The translations under genes were made by a program, and so were the position numbers. The notes under the pieces are model-generated. The model was not told the origin of the DNA. It saw only the letters and a program-made list of their open reading frames with translations, and searched no databases. Shown here piece after piece: positions 31,848-42,700 of a stretch of 64,000 nucleotides of DNA (positions within the stretch are counted from its first letter, which is position 1; the number at the start of each line of letters is the position of its first letter). Source of the stretch: Arcticibacter pallidicorallinus (GTDB taxonomy: Bacteria; Bacteroidota; Bacteroidia; Sphingobacteriales; Sphingobacteriaceae); contig NZ_PVTH01000003.1 in the NCBI RefSeq assembly GCF_003002875.1, forward strand, positions 310,001 to 374,000, given 5' to 3'.

Positions 31848-32562
31848 CGTAAATCTTCGAAGCTATAATCAATGCCCTTTCTCTATCCTTCTTAAACTTT
31901 ATTTTATTCTTACGTAATTCCGTAGAGATTTCACGCCGTTTACTACCCATCAGTGCGAACATGTCTCTCTTTGATTTAACAAGGTGATAAGCGCCATCCA
32001 GAAACAGATAATATTGATTAAAACTAGTAAAGTCCCGCTCTAAACCATACATGGTGGGCCTTTCATTAAGATGCCTTCTTTTCTTTGCGAACAGAGATAC
32101 TGAATCACCCTCATAAAGGACTTCACACAAGCCTTTAGGGACCACCTGTCGCGATTCTATCACAGGAAAATTCACAAAACGATGATCGTGGAGAACAAAC
32201 TGCTCAATCTTCTCATTTATCAAAGACATCCGGCTGTGTCTGTAAAAATGCGTAATGACCAGCTTTTCGGCGTAAAGATCATATAGCATTGGAATAGTGT
32301 ACCAGACGCCATCAAATTTAACCCGCCCTTCCACAAATTCTTCGCTATCCAGATAAGCTGATCCCTTTATGCTTCTTAGATAACCGGGGTGTTCAATCCC
32401 GTTGTAAAGGTTCGAGCCTGCTGCCAAGGCATCGGTCAAATAATTCTGAGAAGTTTGGAACAATTTCTTACGAAACAACGAATCATCTACAACGAATTGA
32501 GCTACTGCAACCTGCGTCCATGATAAAGCTAGAAACAACAAAGTGTTTGAAAAAAAATGCAC
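31831..32562 (-). CDS. Secreted protein of unknown function heading the DUF4249 unit
   Basis: Protein of 243 residues with signal peptide (hydrophobic stretch ending TQVAVAQ). I do not recognise a named family. The body has repeated short beta-type segments: NLYNGIEHPGY, GRVKFDGVWYTIPMLYDLY, LHDHRFVNFPV and YLFLDGAYHLVKSKRDM. The C-terminus is rich in Lys and Arg (ELRKNKIKFKKDRERA). Similar proteins occur next to receptors in other Bacteroidota. The first usable start is GTG at 32562. It overlaps the TonB receptor gene by 17 bases, so the two are probably translationally coupled. Confidence 0.7.
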   Translation of the reverse strand: MHFFSNTLLFLALSWTQVAVAQFVVDDSLFRKKLFQTSQNYLTDALAAGSNLYNGIEHPGYLRSIKGSAYLDSEEFVEGRVKFDGVWYTIPMLYDLYAEKLVITHFYRHSRMSLINEKIEQFVLHDHRFVNFPVIESRQVVPKGLCEVLYEGDSVSLFAKKRRHLNERPTMYGLERDFTSFNQYYLFLDGAYHLVKSKRDMFALMGSKRREISTELRKNKIKFKKDRERALIIASKIYDEKTL

Positions 32563-32776
32563 CTCTTTAGGTAAATTGATTAGGATTTACTCGTACAATC
32601 TACGAAATAGTTTCCCTATTTACAACTGCTTAGATACTGTTTCCTGTCGCACATCGTTCGCACAACTTTCCTCCCGTTTGGTACCTGATTGCTCGCCTAC
32701 CATATAAGCAGATCTCCAGTGTGGCAATCGCTTTATTCGGATACATTATGAGCACTCCAATCTGGTGATATAATGA

Positions 32777-32810
32777 ACAAAAAAAAACGGCCAGAATATT
32801 CTGGCCGTCT
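32777..32810 (-). terminator. Intrinsic terminator after the second SusCD unit
   Basis: ACGGCCAGAA pairs with TTCTGGCCGT (32787-32808) as a nearly uninterrupted palindrome, and on the minus strand it is followed by a run of Ts (32779-32787). It lies about 20 bases past the stop of the 156-residue lipoprotein gene. The gap 32563-32828 otherwise shows only possible promoter sequence for the upstream-reading gene at 32562. Confidence 0.9.
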
Positions 32811-32828
32811 AAATACAGTATGTTATTG

Positions 32829-33299
32829 CTAAGCTACTATTCTAGCCCTAACTTGAACCGGAATGATGGTCGTTCCGTCATCGAGAGTGATCAAAAACAT
32901 AAATGCAATCTCTCCTCCCGCGACAGGAGTAACCTTGGCTTTTGAGATAAACTCCTGAAGAGTGGTCTTGAAAACGTATTCAGTCGAATTTACCGCAATT
33001 GGGCTCGTTATATAGGTTGATGCGTTAAGACTGGCCGCATTCACACTACTTGTTCCTCCCGCCACTTTGGTAATTTCCTTTATAGTACGGCCAGATGTTG
33101 CAGGAATTGACATCTTTAATTCAATTTCCTTACCTGACGATAATGAATAGGTAATATAAGGATTGAAGCCAAATGTAGTTGCATCAGGAAATGTTACCGG
33201 GATTTCGGGCCTATTATCACTGTTAAAAGTCCCATAGTCCTTGTCGCACGATGTCAATCCACTTGCTATAATAAAGAGTAATATTAAAATTCTTTTCAT
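32829..33299 (-). CDS. Small lipoprotein at the end of a SusCD operon
   Basis: Predicted lipoprotein of 156 residues with lipobox GLTSC (Cys18). The rest is beta-rich with an Ig-like or BACON-like pattern (FGFNPYITYSLSSGKEIELKMSIP, TTLQEFISKAKVTPVAGGEI, FMFLITLDDGTTIIPVQVRAR). I do not recognise a named family. It lies 18 bases after the SusD-like gene and before a strong terminator, so it is probably the last gene of the second SusC-SusD transcript. By analogy with third-position surface lipoproteins it may bind the substrate; that is inference. Confidence 0.7.
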   Translation of the reverse strand: MKRILILLFIIASGLTSCDKDYGTFNSDNRPEIPVTFPDATTFGFNPYITYSLSSGKEIELKMSIPATSGRTIKEITKVAGGTSSVNAASLNASTYITSPIAVNSTEYVFKTTLQEFISKAKVTPVAGGEIAFMFLITLDDGTTIIPVQVRARIVA

Positions 33300-33317
33300 T
33301 TGATTCGTTTAAAATAA

Positions 33318-34805
33318 TTAATCAATATCCCACCAAACTTTAACGTTGGAATATACGTTGTCTGGAAAGTTTGGATTTCTGCTAATCTCCTCATTAATAT
33401 ATGGAGTTCTTACAGGCCTTGTTCCATCAACCCCAACTGCATTTTGGTGTTGGGCCAAAACAGGGTATCCAGTCCTTCTCCAGTCGTTCCACTGCTCAAG
33501 TCCATTTCCATATTGCGCAATATATTTTTGAGTTATGATCTGACGTATTCTATCTTCAGTCGTTCCACTCAAAGTAACAACCTGTGGATTCGCTGCAAAA
33601 TACCCGTCGATTTCAGACTCTGTAAGACCAGCAGAAGACATTGACGCCCTGATACCTTCAGTGTAAAGAGCTTGAGGATCTCCGGGAGTTCCAAGCCTTA
33701 CCGCGGCTTCAGCTAATATAAACGCTCTTTGAAAGTTTGCCAATAGTCGAACCGGGCCCTCTCCGTTAACACCTGTTACATAAGAACTGAATCGCGACCA
33801 CGTTGCCGTAGCCGGTAAGGTAAGTCCTCTAGCACCGTTGTCAACAGTAACATAATCTGTTCCGGGCTTAGTTACAAACTTTGGTAATCTTGGATCGTTC
33901 AATCCCTTCAATAGATTAACAAAACGTGTACTGATCATCAAGTCGTTACGAAAAGAAGATACGTTAGTATAAGTATGAGTTGGAGCCTGACTACCAACCT
34001 GTCCACCAAACTTTATCGTCAGATCCTGTGAGTTATTAACGATATAATTATTCCCCTGAATAACTTCGGTTATGATTTGTCTGGCTTTTTCCGGCTCAAC
34101 GCGACTAATCTGAATGGCTAACTTCAAAAGAAGTGAATTGCCGGCACGCTTCCAATTTGCAATTTTATCAGAATATTGAGGGAAACCATACGCTATATCA
34201 TCAACCCCTGGATCAACACTACTTTCCTTATCTAAGTCACTTAAACCTTCTTTTACCAGGTCAAATAAACTTTGAATATTCGAGCTTGGGTTACCCAGAT
34301 AAATGTCCTTTTGTGAATCAATTCGTGGTTGTGGATTTGCATCCCCTTGTAATGCTTCTGAGTAAGGAACATCTCCCCAAGAATCTGTCGTTAAAGCAAA
34401 TGTGTAGGCCTTCATGATTTTTGCTATCCCTTTATAGGAGTTAGCGTTCAAATCCTCAGATGTCTCCAACAAACGCTCGTAATTGATTAGAGCGCCATTA
34501 TATATTTCAAAACGCCATTGGTTTCCAAAATCCGCACCGTCGGTATTATAAATATCCCAAGCTGCAGGATCGTTTGCTGCACCATAGGTCACACTCATGA
34601 TAGTAGACGCGAAACGATTCAATTCGTTTGAATTCGCAAATGCACTTCCTGATAATGCAGTAGGCAATAATGCAGACGGAGGTACAGCTGTGGGATTATT
34701 AGGCGTTTCATTCACGTCTAAAAAATCGGAGCATGAGGTTGATATCAAAATAATTGATGATAAACCTATTGCCTTTATTTTATTGAAAATCTTAAATTTC
34801 ATCAT
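33318..34805 (-). CDS. SusD/RagB-like substrate-binding lipoprotein (second pair)
   Basis: Outer-membrane lipoprotein of 495 residues in the SusD-like_2 type. Lipobox STSC puts the lipid on Cys25, followed by SDFLDVNETPNNP, the characteristic N-terminal SusD segment. Internal features are AYTFALTTDSWGDVPYSEA, KRAGNSLLLKLAIQIS and the C-terminal QKYIAQYGNGLEQWNDWRRTGYPVL. It forms the lid of the TonB transporter encoded by the gene upstream (gap 7 bases). This branch of SusD is often found in loci without carbohydrate-active enzymes, so substrate class is open. Confidence 0.94.
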   Translation of the reverse strand: MMKFKIFNKIKAIGLSSIILISTSCSDFLDVNETPNNPTAVPPSALLPTALSGSAFANSNELNRFASTIMSVTYGAANDPAAWDIYNTDGADFGNQWRFEIYNGALINYERLLETSEDLNANSYKGIAKIMKAYTFALTTDSWGDVPYSEALQGDANPQPRIDSQKDIYLGNPSSNIQSLFDLVKEGLSDLDKESSVDPGVDDIAYGFPQYSDKIANWKRAGNSLLLKLAIQISRVEPEKARQIITEVIQGNNYIVNNSQDLTIKFGGQVGSQAPTHTYTNVSSFRNDLMISTRFVNLLKGLNDPRLPKFVTKPGTDYVTVDNGARGLTLPATATWSRFSSYVTGVNGEGPVRLLANFQRAFILAEAAVRLGTPGDPQALYTEGIRASMSSAGLTESEIDGYFAANPQVVTLSGTTEDRIRQIITQKYIAQYGNGLEQWNDWRRTGYPVLAQHQNAVGVDGTRPVRTPYINEEISRNPNFPDNVYSNVKVWWDID

Positions 34806-34812
34806 TCTCTAA

Positions 34813-37800
34813 TTAAAATGTAACTCTTAGGTTAAACCCGTAGTTTTTTGTAGCTGGAATACCGTTTAGATCCAATCCCTGGATGTTACCAGCTCCTTGA
34901 GTGTTCAACTCTGGATCACCCGGGAAGCCCGGTGCCCACAACAAAAGGTTACGACCACTTAATCCGAAAGTGACACTACCAAACGGCGTCTTGCTAAGCA
35001 GTGCCGATGGCAGGTTATAACTCAGCGTAACCTCTCTCAATCTATATGCAGTGGCATCAAACACAGCTCCTTCAGATGCTAAGCCGCCTATACCAGACCA
35101 ATAAGACTGAGCACTAATCTGAATATTATTCGGACGGAAAGTTCCGTCTGGATTTGCGATAACGCCAGGTAATATACGAGGTTGATTTCTGTCTACACCA
35201 GTAGGCTCCCAAGAACCACCACTTCTTACATCAACCTGAGAGAAGGAATATAAATTTCCACCTTCTCTAACATCAACTAATGCAGACAAGCTGAAATTTT
35301 TGTATTTGAAGGTGTTGGTCAGACCACCTATCCAATTTGGTTGAGGATTAGCAATGACTTGTCCCGCAGTTCCTGGGACAAATAACCCTGTATTTGGATT
35401 AATCAACAAGTCTCCATTTTCGTTTCTTGTATTTGCCGTTCCTATAATAACTCCATATGGATGGCCTTTGGCTATAGACGGTATAATTCCACTGAAGGCA
35501 TCACCATCAATATCAGAGGTTTCTACGCCAGGAGCGATATCCACAACTTTGTTTCTGATCCGAGTAAAGTTTGCCAGGATGTCCCATGAGAAAGATCTTG
35601 ACTTTATCGGCGTAGCAGAAAGTTGCGCCTCGATACCCTTATTAGTCATCTCACCAATATTGGTTGTACGCGTATCATATCCGGAAGCGCTCGAAACGGA
35701 AACATTAAAGATTTGATTTGTACTCTTGGTATAAAAATAGGTAAAGTCTAATCCAAGCCTATTCCTCAAAAAGCCCACGTTTAATCCAGCTTCGTAAGAG
35801 GTTACAAATTCCGGAGTAAGATCTTCAGAACCGATTCGTGAACTGATCTGAAAACCAGGGATACTTGAACCGCCAACCGATATTGGGAATACAATATCAG
35901 CGACGTTATTTCCAAATGAACTTTGTACATATACGGATTGTAACAAGTATGGATCTGCATCTCTACCTACTTTAGCTGCACTCGCTCTGAACTTAAGGTA
36001 GGATAATACATCTGATTTAATATCAAATGCATCAGTCGGCACAAAACTTAATGAAGCAGCAGGATAAAAATAGGAGTTGTTCTTAGATGGTAAAGTAGAT
36101 GATTGATCCACACGACCAGAAAGTTCGAAGAACAAGTATGAGTTGTAATCCATAGACAACTGTCCGTAATAACCTAGCAACCGTCTTGTTGTATTGCTTT
36201 CATAGGATTGATTAAATACGGAACCATTACTTACATTGTCAAATCCTGGAATTGTCAGCGACTCTGCTAACACGCCCGATTGTTGAAACTTTCTCTGGTT
36301 GATATTTTGACCCAATAATACTGTCGCGTTTAATCCTGAAGTGAAAATATCACTCTTTTTCGCTGTTACTAAAAGGTCACCGTTCAGTTCTGCCCTGAAT
36401 CTTAGATCTTCATCTAATTGACCCTGAGGAGCTCTTGCTGCGCCGATTCGTTGAATCTGCTTACGTCTGTCTGTATACGTATCTGCAGTAATACGATAAC
36501 TAACATTTAACCAATCAGCAAAATCGTACCCGATACTCAAATTACCGAAAGCTCTATCTACATTGCTAGTAAGGAATTCATTTTCTAAACTCCACAATGG
36601 ATGATTCTGACCGCTGGTTGAATAAAAAATGCTCCTTCCTAACTCATCTTTGTAAGGCATTCCCATCAAGTCATAGCTTCTCGGGATTCTGTTAATCTGC
36701 CCGAAAGCACTACCGCCGTTACCCGTTGTCGAGTTTCTTTGAGAAGTCTTCACATAGGTAATAGTACCACCTAGTTTGATCCCGTTATTAAGTTTGGAAT
36801 TTCCACCAATCTGAACGTTATGTCTGTTAAAATCACTCTCTTTAACAATACCGTTATGCAACGTGCTTGACAAAGCCACCGTGAAATTACGGTCTTGATC
36901 ACCCGATGCGAGGTTTAAAGAGTTTTGGTACATTTTACCTGTCTGGAAAAAATCTTTCAGGTTATTTGGATATGCCTGATATGGAACACTTTCCCCCCAC
37001 GATGTCGTTACATTCTCGTATCCCGGAGTTCCAAACGCAGGTCCCCAAGAGTTTGTCGAATTGTTAACAAAGTTATTATTCGCTCCCTGTCCATAGCTGT
37101 TTTGTAGCTTCGGTAAGTAGCTAACGTTCTGAAGATTTACTGAAGAACTAAATGTTACTTCTGTTTTCCCTCCAAGTGCCTTACCTGACTTTGTTGTAAT
37201 GACAATAACACCAGCTGAAGCTCTCGATCCGTACAGAACAGATGCTGCCGGGCCCTTCAAAATATTTATTGATTCTATGCTTTCCGGATTGATATCGTTC
37301 AACCTGTTTGAAGGAGTTGAACCAAATAGCGTCGTCTGGCTGTTATCAGTGTCATTACTGAAAATAATCCCGTCGACCACTATCAACGGCTGATTGCTAC
37401 CATTGAAAGACGTTATACCTCTAATGTTAATATTAGTAGAGGCTCCTGGCGCACCAGAAGAACTTCCGATGTTCACACCTGAAACTTTTCCCTGAAGCGT
37501 ATTTAATACGTTTGATTCAGCACGCTGAGATATTTCGTCACCTTTAACGGTCTGAACAGCATATCCCAAAGATCTTGAATCCCGCTCAATACCGAGGGCA
37601 GTAACAACTACCTCGTTTAATTGATTATCGTCTAGGGCCAAAGAAACAATAAGATTGGATTTGTTTCCCACTACGATTTCTTGAGAAGCATAACCAATGT
37701 AAGTAAACACCAATACGGAATTGTTCGCAGGCACCTTTAGGGAAAACTGCCCATTGGCTCCCGTTTGAGTTCCTACTGTAGTTCCCTTAACTCGAACACT

Positions 37801-37923
37801 AACTCCCGGTAGGGGAAAGCCATCGTCCTTTCCATTGACTGTACCCGTAACGGTACGTTCCTGCGCCATTACACTAGTGCATAAGAGCAACAAGACGAAC
37901 AATTTTGATAGAATTTTCTTCAT
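34813..37923 (-). CDS. SusC/RagA-type TonB-linked outer-membrane protein (second pair)
   Basis: TonB-dependent transporter of 1036 residues. Domains: signal peptide (LLLLCTSVMA), CarboxypepD_reg domain (GTVNGKDDGFPLPGVSVRVKG, VFTYIGYASQE), plug with TonB-linked signature (GVNIGSSSGAPGASTNINIRG, QPLIVVDGIIF, ESINILKGPAASVLYG, AGVIVITTKSG) and a barrel ending NYGFNLRVTF. It has no N-terminal STN domain. The N-terminal half is clearly paralogous to the SusC at 39755-42949. The SusD gene follows after 7 bases. The partner and substrate are unknown. Confidence 0.95.
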   Translation of the reverse strand: MKKILSKLFVLLLLCTSVMAQERTVTGTVNGKDDGFPLPGVSVRVKGTTVGTQTGANGQFSLKVPANNSVLVFTYIGYASQEIVVGNKSNLIVSLALDDNQLNEVVVTALGIERDSRSLGYAVQTVKGDEISQRAESNVLNTLQGKVSGVNIGSSSGAPGASTNINIRGITSFNGSNQPLIVVDGIIFSNDTDNSQTTLFGSTPSNRLNDINPESIESINILKGPAASVLYGSRASAGVIVITTKSGKALGGKTEVTFSSSVNLQNVSYLPKLQNSYGQGANNNFVNNSTNSWGPAFGTPGYENVTTSWGESVPYQAYPNNLKDFFQTGKMYQNSLNLASGDQDRNFTVALSSTLHNGIVKESDFNRHNVQIGGNSKLNNGIKLGGTITYVKTSQRNSTTGNGGSAFGQINRIPRSYDLMGMPYKDELGRSIFYSTSGQNHPLWSLENEFLTSNVDRAFGNLSIGYDFADWLNVSYRITADTYTDRRKQIQRIGAARAPQGQLDEDLRFRAELNGDLLVTAKKSDIFTSGLNATVLLGQNINQRKFQQSGVLAESLTIPGFDNVSNGSVFNQSYESNTTRRLLGYYGQLSMDYNSYLFFELSGRVDQSSTLPSKNNSYFYPAASLSFVPTDAFDIKSDVLSYLKFRASAAKVGRDADPYLLQSVYVQSSFGNNVADIVFPISVGGSSIPGFQISSRIGSEDLTPEFVTSYEAGLNVGFLRNRLGLDFTYFYTKSTNQIFNVSVSSASGYDTRTTNIGEMTNKGIEAQLSATPIKSRSFSWDILANFTRIRNKVVDIAPGVETSDIDGDAFSGIIPSIAKGHPYGVIIGTANTRNENGDLLINPNTGLFVPGTAGQVIANPQPNWIGGLTNTFKYKNFSLSALVDVREGGNLYSFSQVDVRSGGSWEPTGVDRNQPRILPGVIANPDGTFRPNNIQISAQSYWSGIGGLASEGAVFDATAYRLREVTLSYNLPSALLSKTPFGSVTFGLSGRNLLLWAPGFPGDPELNTQGAGNIQGLDLNGIPATKNYGFNLRVTF

Positions 37924-37978
37924 ATACTTTCTTTAACTAATGATTGAAACATAAAAATGGTGAGTTTATTTCACTTTT

Positions 37979-37986
37979 CAAACTTA
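37979..37986 (-). promoter_or_regulatory. Predicted -7 element (TAAGTTTG) for the second SusC
   Basis: On the minus strand TAAGTTTG matches TAnnTTTG perfectly, about 55 bases before the SusC ATG at 37923. It lies after the terminator of the first SusCD pair, consistent with separate transcription of the two pairs. Confidence 0.4.
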
Positions 37987-38095
37987 TTTGCTCAAAACTT
38001 TAATGCTTTAATAAAAGATTAAAGGAAAGCTATAATTATTTCATTTGAAAAGTGCCCTTATAGCTGGATCCGCCAACAATTTATTCCCTAAAACT

Positions 38096-38129
38096 AAAAA
38101 AGGGCCGCCTTTCGGCGACCCTTTTTTTA
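38096..38129 (-). terminator. Bidirectional terminator between the SusCD pairs
   Basis: GGGCCGCC pairs with GGCGACCC (one C-A mismatch) around a TTTC loop, with A-run on one side and T-run on the other, so it can work on both strands. It follows the stop of the first SusD-like gene by about 40 bases on the minus strand. Confidence 0.85.
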
Positions 38130-38170
38130 TTGATTGAAGTTTGGATACTCTTCGATCTTATTGGATTTTA

Positions 38171-39745
38171 TTAACGAGTTCCTCCAGCCCACCAGACCGC
38201 TTCAGTATATACATACTGTCCGTTGCCAAATAACGCTTGGATGTTCGGATTTGTGGTTGTGTCATCGTTACCATAGGTAAATCTCAATGGAAACTCTTTG
38301 GTGTTCTTTAAAACAATCAGGTTTTCTCCCAGACCCTTTAATCTTCTAATATCGTTGTATGCTTCTACAGACTCTCCTGACGCTCCGAAGAACGCAAGAT
38401 ACTTCTGATTCATTATTTCCTTCAATGGATTTGCAGTCAACAATGGCGCTACGCTCGTATCAAAATAACTTCCTGCCTCTGTAGGAGTTATCGCTTCGGT
38501 AGTCTCCTCTAAACCGCCATAAGTAGCAACAGTTGGCGCTTTAAACGCAGCTGCTACAGACACCTCTGTATTAGCAATTGCCGCTACAACCGCATCCTTA
38601 ACAACAGGCGCGACTACCGAAGTTGCTGCACCTTGTCTTGCCAGAGCTTCTGCCTTCAAAAACAAGATCTCATGATAACTAAGCAACAAAGTCGGTGCTG
38701 TCTGAGAGAACATGAACGCGGAGGTATGATAATAATACTGCTGCTCCTCATTTGCACCATTAGGCGCCATTAGCTCGTAATCTTCAGTACCCGGTTTTAC
38801 GTCCGCTAACTGTACCCAATCAGCACCTACAAATGAACGACGAAGTCTTGGATCGTTGCGCTCAATGAACTTATCAACCAAACTACGGCTAGCCGCTAAA
38901 CCGTCACGGCTCCACTGGAAGTCAAACGTTGGGTTTAAATTGTTAGCGTCGTATATTCCAAACGCTGCCTGATCTCCCGCAGATGCAAAAGATAGATTCG
39001 CGTTATCAATTACACTCTGCAGATCAGCCTGAGCATTTGTTGAACGTTTAAGCAAACGCATAGTATAACGAGCCTTTAATCCGTAAGCGAACTTAAGCCA
39101 TTTCGCTTTGTTACCCCCGTATAAAAGGTCATACTGAGCAGGACCGCCTGAGGCATGACTGTCTGTTTTCTGCAAATCAACAATCGCGTTATCCAGATAC
39201 GACATGATCGCCTGATAAATAACCTCTTGTTTATCTACTTTTGGAGAGAAGCTGATTCTGTAGTCGCCAGCCTCAGTCCACGGTGCATCACCATACAGAT
39301 CCGTGATCAATGCCAAATTATACGCCGCCAGAACTTCTCCCATTCCTTTTGTAACATAATTTCCAGCTTGTGGACCGCCTTCCGAACACTTTTCAATAAT
39401 GAGTTTCGCATCCTTCAGAGAAGTATAAAGAGAACCCCATGTATTGTTATATGTGGACGCCGAGCTAGGTTGAGCTGTACGCATCTCAGCATAAAATAAC
39501 TGGTTGTGAGTTCCAACCTCATGCTCCACATATGCAGACGCATATGTATTTCCTTCGCCACCCTGGTTTGAAAATGCCGTTCTTGTAATAACGTCGGCAA
39601 GGATAAATTTCGCCTGTGCATCAACCGAGTGATTAACATCTTTGTTGATGTCGTCCATGATATCCTCTGAACAACTACTGAATACCAATGGCACGGTAGC
39701 CATCAGAATCCATGAATATTTTTTTAAGTCTTGAATAACTTTCAT
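38171..39745 (-). CDS. SusD/RagB-like substrate-binding lipoprotein (first pair)
   Basis: Outer-membrane lipoprotein of 524 residues of the SusD-like_2 type. Lipobox FSSC places the lipid on Cys25. Seen segments are EDIMDDINKDVNHS, YNLALITDLYGDAPWTEA, KWLKFAYGLKARYTMRLL and a C-terminal MNQKYLAFFGASGESVEAYNDIRR. An Ala/Val-rich insertion lies around residues 370-410. The partner SusC ends 10 bases upstream. It shares layout with the SusD at 33318 but is not a close copy, so the two systems probably bind different ligands. Confidence 0.93.
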   Translation of the reverse strand: MKVIQDLKKYSWILMATVPLVFSSCSEDIMDDINKDVNHSVDAQAKFILADVITRTAFSNQGGEGNTYASAYVEHEVGTHNQLFYAEMRTAQPSSASTYNNTWGSLYTSLKDAKLIIEKCSEGGPQAGNYVTKGMGEVLAAYNLALITDLYGDAPWTEAGDYRISFSPKVDKQEVIYQAIMSYLDNAIVDLQKTDSHASGGPAQYDLLYGGNKAKWLKFAYGLKARYTMRLLKRSTNAQADLQSVIDNANLSFASAGDQAAFGIYDANNLNPTFDFQWSRDGLAASRSLVDKFIERNDPRLRRSFVGADWVQLADVKPGTEDYELMAPNGANEEQQYYYHTSAFMFSQTAPTLLLSYHEILFLKAEALARQGAATSVVAPVVKDAVVAAIANTEVSVAAAFKAPTVATYGGLEETTEAITPTEAGSYFDTSVAPLLTANPLKEIMNQKYLAFFGASGESVEAYNDIRRLKGLGENLIVLKNTKEFPLRFTYGNDDTTTNPNIQALFGNGQYVYTEAVWWAGGTR

Positions 39746-39754
39746 GTGATTATT

Positions 39755-42700
39755 TTAAAATCTAACGTTTATACCTAAACCGTAACTAGATGTTCCAGGA
39801 AGTGAAAAGCGTTCAAATGCACCTGTCATATTCGTATTTCCCTGAGATGCTTCCGGATCAAGTCCAGGAAGTTTAGACCATACCAATATATTTCTTGCAA
39901 ACGCATTTAAATTGACATTCAATCCTTTTCTTGCCAGTACCGGATAACCAAGTGAAATTTCTCTAAGCTTAACAAACGAAGCATCGTAAATCATAGATTC
40001 AGAGATGTTATTAAGATTCAGGAAGTAGGCCTGAGCGTCCTCGCCCTTGATCATAATATCGTTTGGAGCATACGTCGGGTTTCCTTGCGCATCAGTTCCG
40101 GTAACCTTTACAGCATCTTCCGGGAACATAAACGTAGTACCTGGCTTACGAAGATCAGCAGAATACTGGCTCACACCATACATATCCATCAAACCAGCAG
40201 TACCGCTATACATTTGTCCACCGTTCTTCCAGTCTAATACAGCACCAATTCTAAATTTGTATAGTTCGAAAGAGGTATTGAAGCCTAATTGGAAGTCAGG
40301 AGCAACGCGACCGATAACAGTCTCCTCGCCTACCTGAGGCATACCTTTCGCATCAACAACAATCTGACCTGCGTCATTTCTTAAGTAGCTGATACCGTAT
40401 ATCGTCGGGAATTTCTCTCCAATACTTGCACGTACCTGTGGCTCAACAAAACCACCAAGGAAAATACTGCTTACTCCAGTAGCTAGTTCATCTACGTAGT
40501 TGTCGATCTTAGTGAAGTTGAAACCGAAATCCCACTTGAAGTTTTCTCTATCAATCGGCTTAACTCCAACTGTTAACTCGTGCGCGTTGGTATGGATAGA
40601 TCCACCGTTGGTAACAATCGCTGATGAGCCAGTCGATCCAGCCAAAGGAACAGAGAATATCTGATCCTTCACATTCTGTCTCGAGAAGGTATATCCTAAA
40701 GTAACCTTTCCATTCAAAAATCCAAGGTCTGTACCAATTTCGTATGACTGTGTATTCTGTGGCTTCAGGTTAGGATCATATACTGTAGCATTAGGAGTAT
40801 ATGCGACAACACTTCCTATCGGATACAAGATTGGCGTTCCAGAAGAGAAACCTCCACCATATACCGGTGTAGAGAAGTAAGAATCAAAATAATCTCCAGC
40901 CTGACCTACTTCAGCATAAGAAACACGTACCTTACCATAGGTCAGGAAGTTGTTTTTAAGTGGATTAAGCTCGGTGAATATCCATCCCAATGAAGCAGAA
41001 GGATAGAAGAATGACCTGTTGTTTCTTGGCATCGAAGATACTACGTCGTTTCTTCCGGTAAGATTCAGATATAACATATCCTTAAATCCTAAAGACACGT
41101 TTGCGAATGTACCAACAGTACGTTTCTTTCTGTACTCTTCCTGTGCGTTATAGTTCGATGCGTTATCCATATGGTTCCAACCTGAAAAGTTGAAGTTTGC
41201 ACCATAAGCATAATCGTACTTAGTTGCTCTGTCAATATATTCATTACCCACTAATGCATCAAAAACCAAGTCATCATTGATATTCCAGCTATACATGGCT
41301 GTAGCCAATGAGTTGAATTCATTAACATTATAACTATACTGGTAGATTTCGCCCAGAGCGTTTGCATGACCATAACCCCATACATCAGAGTAATTGGTCG
41401 TATAAGAGTCTACACCCAGTTGGTATTTAAAAGTAAGTTTCTGATTGTCAGTACCTAGATCTGTAAAGTATTGCAAATAGGTATTACCAAAAAACCGGTT
41501 GTTTCGCTCTGTAAATTTATTATTGTCAACAGCCCAGTAAGCTGCATCAAATCCACTTGTTCCGCGATAAGTATTCTGCGTGTATGGATCGCCTGCAATG
41601 TGCGAAGGAATACCCTTCAGGTCATAACTTGGCGATGCTCCGTAAACTGTAGCTAAAACCCCATTATTCGCAGAAGACTGCTTTCTGATTTTTGACGAAA
41701 CGAAATTTCCGGAGAATCCTGTTGTCCAGTTATCATGAAGCTTTGCTTCTCCGGCCAACTTAGCGTTGTAACGATTAAGTCCGGTTGAAGGAATAATACC
41801 ACTTGAATTCGTATTACCTAAAGTGAAAGCATAGTTCCCTTTATCAAAAGCGTTTGCCACGTTTACTGCGTTACTGAAAGTAGCACCGGTTTTAAGAAAA
41901 TCTTTGGTGTTATTATACGCTTGTGGTGTCGCCCATGGATCCAATCCAGCCAAAGCTCGTTGTCTTACATAATACTGACCTTTATAGGCATCACTACCAT
42001 TAGTGTACGCGTTGTTTGTATTACCACCATACGTTGGGTCATTAGCTAGTTCATCGATCAGCGGTCCCCATGATAATGACTGAGTTGGATTATAGCCACC
42101 ATTCGTACCCTGAGCATATTCCTTTTGGAAATCAGGTATAACGGTTACTTCATCAAACGATGTCGTTGAATTAACAGATATTTGAGGTTTTCCTGTTGCC
42201 CCTTTTCCTTTTTTGGTTGTGATAACGATTACACCATTTGACGCACGCATACCGTACAGAGCAGAAGCTGCCTGTCCTTTTAATATATTTATGCTCTCGA
42301 TGTCATTCGGATCAATATCTACTCCCCGGTTGGCAAAGTCAGTACCTGTAACTGAATTTTCAGTGCTCATATCAATTGCCGAGCTGATTGGCATACCGTC
42401 CACTACATAAAGCGGAGTATTATTACCTGTAAAAGAACGGGATCCTCTAATGGTTATCTTGGAAGATGCACCCGGCATTCCTGATGATGGGGCGATTTCA
42501 ACTCCCGAAACCTTTCCCTGCATGGCAGTTGCCAGGTTAGTTCCAGCTCCTTGTGTCAGCGACTCACCGCTTACATTTTGAGTTGCATAACCTAAAGCCT
42601 TTTTTTCTCTTGAAATACCAAGAGCTGTAACAACGACTTCTCCTAACTGCGTAGCATCAGAAGACATGCTGATATTTACAACTGATCTTGATCCGACAGA

